Part shown: piece after piece, positions 41,332 to 43,991 of the stretch | Numbering within the stretch: position 1 is the stretch's first letter | Layout of the letters: each line of letters begins with the position of its first letter | NCBI GenBank assembly: GCA_034436035.1 | Contig: DAOTVW010000050.1 | Coordinates: forward strand, 1-43,991 | Length of the DNA stretch: 43,991 bases | Direction: 5' to 3' | From: UBA4823 sp034436035 | GTDB lineage: Bacteria; Chloroflexota; Anaerolineae; Anaerolineales; UBA4823 | Translations under genes and position numbers: made by a program | The notes under the pieces: generated by a model | Databases searched by the model: none | What the model was told of the DNA's origin: nothing | Seen by the model: only the letters and a program-made list of their open reading frames with translations

Positions 41332-42186
41332 ATGAACACAAGCTTAGAGAAGATCCCTGCAGCCGATTATTTAGTGATAGGTCATTTGACCCGCGATATT
41401 TATGGTGCAGAATACCGATTAGGTGGTAGTGCTGCCTATGCATCTTTAACCGCCAAAGCGCTGGGACTTCGCCCGGCAATAATCACTTCATTTGCAGATG
41501 AAGAACTCCTGACGCCTCTAGCAGGTATCCCTATCATCAACCTTCCCACACTCCAAAGCACCACTTTTTCCAACCTGAACACACCTTTTGGGCGCTTGCA
41601 AACCATTTATCAACGCGCCGATAAATTGGACATTTATCTTGTTCCGCAAGAATGGCGGAAAGCGCCCATAGTACACCTCGCGCCGGTTGCTCAAGAAATC
41701 GAACCAGGTGTGGTGAGATCTTTCCCGGATTCTTTTATTGGTCTCACACCGCAAGGTTGGCTGCGTGCTTGGGATGAAAATGGCATCGTCCATACTACCG
41801 AATGGCTGGAAGCTTCTTTTGTCCTCCCTTATGTCAATGCAACCGTAATAAGCATTGAAGATGTCGATTACAACGAGGATGTGATCGAGGAAATTGCTGC
41901 CTCTTGCCACATCCTGGCCGTCACCGAAGCAGCGGAAGGCGCTCGTATTTACTGGAATGGGGATGTGCGCCGTTTTCACCCGCCCCCCAATTTGGTCGAA
42001 GTTGACTCCACCGGGGCAGGCGACATCTTTGCAGCCGCTTTTTTTATCCGTCTATATGACACCCGCGACCCATGGGAAGCCGGGCGTTTTGCCACTCAAC
42101 TGGCATCTTTTTCCATCACTCGGCTTGGATTGGATAGCATCCCGACTGTAACGGAAATCGAAAACACCTTGGTTGAAATATACTAA
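41332..42186 (+). CDS. PfkB-family carbohydrate kinase
   Basis: A 284-aa ribokinase-fold kinase that phosphorylates a sugar or nucleoside with ATP. The N-terminal RLGGSAAYASLTAKAL binds substrate, and the C-terminal VDSTGAGDIFAAAFF carries the anion hole and catalytic Asp. The substrate is not readable. The reading frame extends upstream to 41239, but the family homology begins at ADYLVIGHLTRD, and TATAAT ends 6 nt before the ATG at 41332. Its stop is 1 nt before the parA ATG, so the two are probably co-transcribed even though a kinase is not a usual par partner. Confidence 0.9.
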   Translation: MNTSLEKIPAADYLVIGHLTRDIYGAEYRLGGSAAYASLTAKALGLRPAIITSFADEELLTPLAGIPIINLPTLQSTTFSNLNTPFGRLQTIYQRADKLDIYLVPQEWRKAPIVHLAPVAQEIEPGVVRSFPDSFIGLTPQGWLRAWDENGIVHTTEWLEASFVLPYVNATVISIEDVDYNEDVIEEIAASCHILAVTEAAEGARIYWNGDVRRFHPPPNLVEVDSTGAGDIFAAAFFIRLYDTRDPWEAGRFATQLASFSITRLGLDSIPTVTEIENTLVEIY

Positions 42187-42187
42187 A

Positions 42188-42985
42188 ATGGGTAGAGTCT
42201 ACACATTTGTCAATCAAAAAGGAGGCGTTGGGAAAACAACTTCTGCCATTAACTTGGGCGCTTATCTTGGAGCTTATGGGCAAAAAGTATTAATCATTGA
42301 TCTAGACCCACAAGCAAATGCCACCTCCTGTTTAAATATTGATCGCCAAATCATTCAAGGCGGCACGTATGAAGCGCTGATTGGGGCTTCGCCATTAGAG
42401 GCATTCGTATTACATAATCCCAAATTAAAAATTTCTATTTTACCGTCTTCAGCTCAATTGGCAGGTGCTGAAATTGAATTAGTCAACGAGTTAGGCAGGG
42501 AAAGTAAATTAAAAATCGCGCTGAAAAACATCATCGAACGGTATGACTATATCCTCATCGATTGCCCTCCCTCCCTGGGATTACTTACCTTAAATGGATT
42601 AGTAGCTGCCCAAGACGGCTTGATCATCCCGGTTCAATGTGAATATCTTGCTTTGGAAGGTCTCAGCCGCTTAAATACCACCATTCAAAGGGTGCGGAAT
42701 GTCCTTTTTCCCAATTTGAAAATTCGCGGGGTATTACTGACCATGTTTGACGGCCGCACAAACCTCTCCAATGAAATTGTCAACGAAGTCAAACGCTATT
42801 TCCCCAATCTCGTCTTTCAAACCATCATTCCCCGCAGCATCCGTTTGGCTGAAGCGCCATCCTTTGGACAACCAATTTCCATCTATGCCCCAAACTCTAT
42901 CGGCGCGCTGGCATACGATGCCTTATCCCGTGAAATCTTATCTGCTGATGGAATCTTGATTACAAATTTCGTAAAAGAGAGTTGA
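42188..42985 (+). CDS. parA: Chromosome-partitioning ATPase ParA/Soj
   Basis: A 265-aa MinD/ParA-type ATPase that drives origin segregation with ParB. The deviant Walker A is NQKGGVGKTT at 10-19, with the signature Lys11. IIDLDPQANATSC and the Walker B-like IDCPPSLGLLTLNG follow. It is the short type without an N-terminal helix-turn-helix, as for chromosomal Soj. An in-frame TTG at 42173 would overlap pfkB; the ATG at 42188 fits the family start. No ribosome binding site is obvious. parB follows 7 bp after its stop. Confidence 0.96.
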   Translation: MGRVYTFVNQKGGVGKTTSAINLGAYLGAYGQKVLIIDLDPQANATSCLNIDRQIIQGGTYEALIGASPLEAFVLHNPKLKISILPSSAQLAGAEIELVNELGRESKLKIALKNIIERYDYILIDCPPSLGLLTLNGLVAAQDGLIIPVQCEYLALEGLSRLNTTIQRVRNVLFPNLKIRGVLLTMFDGRTNLSNEIVNEVKRYFPNLVFQTIIPRSIRLAEAPSFGQPISIYAPNSIGALAYDALSREILSADGILITNFVKES

Positions 42986-42992
42986 GGGAGCT

Positions 42993-43850
42993 ATGCCAAA
43001 ACGAACTGCACTCGGTCGAGGTTTAGACGCCTTAATACCTGCTGAAGAAGACTCCATGCAATCTGGCGGCATTCGCAACATTCCGATTGACCAGATCACC
43101 CCCAATCCCCAACAACCACGCACTCAATTCAACCCCGAGGAGCTGGCTGAACTGGCTAGTTCCATCCGCGAACACGGAATCCTCCAACCTCTCATCGCCA
43201 GCTATGACGGACAAAACAACCGATACATCCTCATTGCCGGAGAACGGCGCTGGCTGGCTGCCCGACAAGCTGGACTGGAAGTTGTGCCAGTACTTGTGAG
43301 ACAAGTAGATGAGCAACAGCGTCTCGAACTCGCATTGATCGAAAACCTTCAGCGCGAGGATTTGAATCCATTGGAAGCAGCCGAAGCGTATCATCAGCTC
43401 ATCGAATCATTTCATTTATCCCATGATGAAATTTCCACCCGTGTTGGCAAAAGCCGGGTTGCGATCACCAACACATTGCGTTTATTGAAACTGCCTGCTT
43501 TGGTTAAGCAGGCGCTGCTGGATAAAAAAATCAGCGAAGGACATGCCCGTGCCTTATTAACCCTCCCCACCACCCAAGCCCAAACCGCTGCTTTACAGAC
43601 GATCCTTAATCATGAACTCAGCGTACGCCAAACCGAAGAGTTGGTGCGGAAAATGATGGGGAAAAAACGCGTTCCCGTTGAACGCAAAGAAAACAAAGCG
43701 GAACTCAACGCCTTAGAAGAACAATTGCGGCAAGCCCTTGGCACTCGGGTTAATATCCAACCCCGCCAAAAAGGCGGCGGAACTATTACGATTCATTATT
43801 ATTCCAATGAAGAACTCGATGCTTTCTTACAACGTGTCCTCCATGAATAA
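42993..43850 (+). CDS. parB: Chromosome-partitioning protein ParB/Spo0J
   Basis: A 285-aa CTP-dependent DNA clamp that loads at parS sites and activates ParA. It begins with the typical KRTALGRGLDALIP, the CTP-binding domain has QPRTQF, IREHGILQPL and AGERRWLAA, and the helix-turn-helix is read from DEISTRVGKSRVAITNTLRLL. The C-terminal dimerisation domain is the last ~45 residues. GAGGGAG precedes the ATG closely. I found no full match to the 16-bp parS palindrome in this window. It overlaps the following gene by 8 nt. Confidence 0.96.
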   Translation: MPKRTALGRGLDALIPAEEDSMQSGGIRNIPIDQITPNPQQPRTQFNPEELAELASSIREHGILQPLIASYDGQNNRYILIAGERRWLAARQAGLEVVPVLVRQVDEQQRLELALIENLQREDLNPLEAAEAYHQLIESFHLSHDEISTRVGKSRVAITNTLRLLKLPALVKQALLDKKISEGHARALLTLPTTQAQTAALQTILNHELSVRQTEELVRKMMGKKRVPVERKENKAELNALEEQLRQALGTRVNIQPRQKGGGTITIHYYSNEELDAFLQRVLHE

Positions 43851-43991
43851 CCCCACCTCGATAAAAATTCTCCATCATTGCCATATCTATACGCAAGATA
43901 CAACCTTGCCGGTTGCGTCTATGCTCGTTGTGCAAGGCAATCGTATCAGCGCCGTAGAACCAGATGACTCTCGGCGATTCTTATATCGTGA
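43843..43991 (+). CDS. Amidohydrolase-like protein, N-terminal fragment cut by the window end
   Basis: An open frame of 49 codons that starts inside the end of parB and runs off the window. The translation SIKILHHCHIYTQD, followed by an ASMLVVQGNRISAVEP segment, matches the small N-terminal beta domain of amidohydrolases of the YtcJ type. The metal-binding part lies beyond the window. The 8-nt overlap with parB suggests co-transcription. Confidence 0.6.
   Translation, partial: MNNPTSIKILHHCHIYTQDTTLPVASMLVVQGNRISAVEPDDSRRFLYR

Noticed and set aside
42179..42184. TATACT as a leaderless promoter for parA
   Set aside because: It ends only 3 nt before the ATG, too close for transcription to include the start codon, and overlaps the pfkB stop.

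Overview
The window looks like a chromosomal segment from a bacterium of the phylum Chloroflexota, most likely class Anaerolineae. This is inferred from gene content and style: moderate-to-low GC by eye, single-membrane lipoproteins with Thr/Pro linkers, an AAA+ ATPase with an N-terminal winged helix, a receiver-CpaE/TadZ fusion, and no LPS or outer-membrane genes. No rRNA, tRNA, CRISPR array, insertion sequence or prophage was seen. About 36 genes are densely packed on both strands, and no gene-free stretch exceeds 300 bases (the longest is 25531-25743).

Layout. 1-3.9 kb, minus strand: yvcK, gap and pgk, a lower-glycolysis/gluconeogenesis block. 3.9-6.4 kb: recJ, convergent with a family 2 glycosyltransferase. 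6.4-13.2 kb, plus strand: a run of AAA+ ATPase, glycerophosphodiesterase, threonine/serine dehydratase, CoA-transferase B-like subunit and a membrane-anchored degenerate GH3 protein. 13.2-15.0 kb: a Ser/Thr kinase and a divergent FHA-winged-helix regulator. 15.0-24.3 kb, minus strand: class III aminotransferase, GAF-PAS histidine kinase and CpXC zinc-ribbon protein in one unit, and folC, lon and a lipoprotein in another. 24.3-31.1 kb: SanA/YdcF-like and HD proteins, a catalytically degenerate tyrosine-recombinase-fold protein, tilS, a receiver-CpaE protein, a sirtuin and a zinc dehydrogenase. 31.2-37.6 kb: mutL divergent from a HAD phosphatase, then a CoA-transferase A-like subunit, an S41 protease, a YugP-type metalloprotease and a UPF0104-type membrane protein. 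37.6 kb to the end: the conserved rpmH-rnpA-yidD-[PQQ-propeller lipoprotein]-yidC-jag cluster, then pfkB, parA, parB and the start of an amidohydrolase. Such genes usually flank a replication origin, but dnaA and mnmE/mnmG/rsmG are not here.

The most notable observations are: (i) a recurring -10-like hexamer 6-13 nt upstream of start codons without a Shine-Dalgarno, suggesting many leaderless transcripts; (ii) a full-length tyrosine-recombinase-like protein that has lost four of its catalytic positions, including the nucleophile, yet sits behind a near-consensus promoter; (iii) a NagZ-like GH3 domain missing its catalytic histidines; (iv) the two halves of a class I CoA-transferase encoded 23 kb apart; (v) a beta-propeller lipoprotein inserted between yidD and yidC; and (vi) five convergent gene pairs whose stop codons overlap or lie within 10 bp. 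No single locus is clearly a new defence or mobile system. All functions are read from motifs by eye, with no database search.
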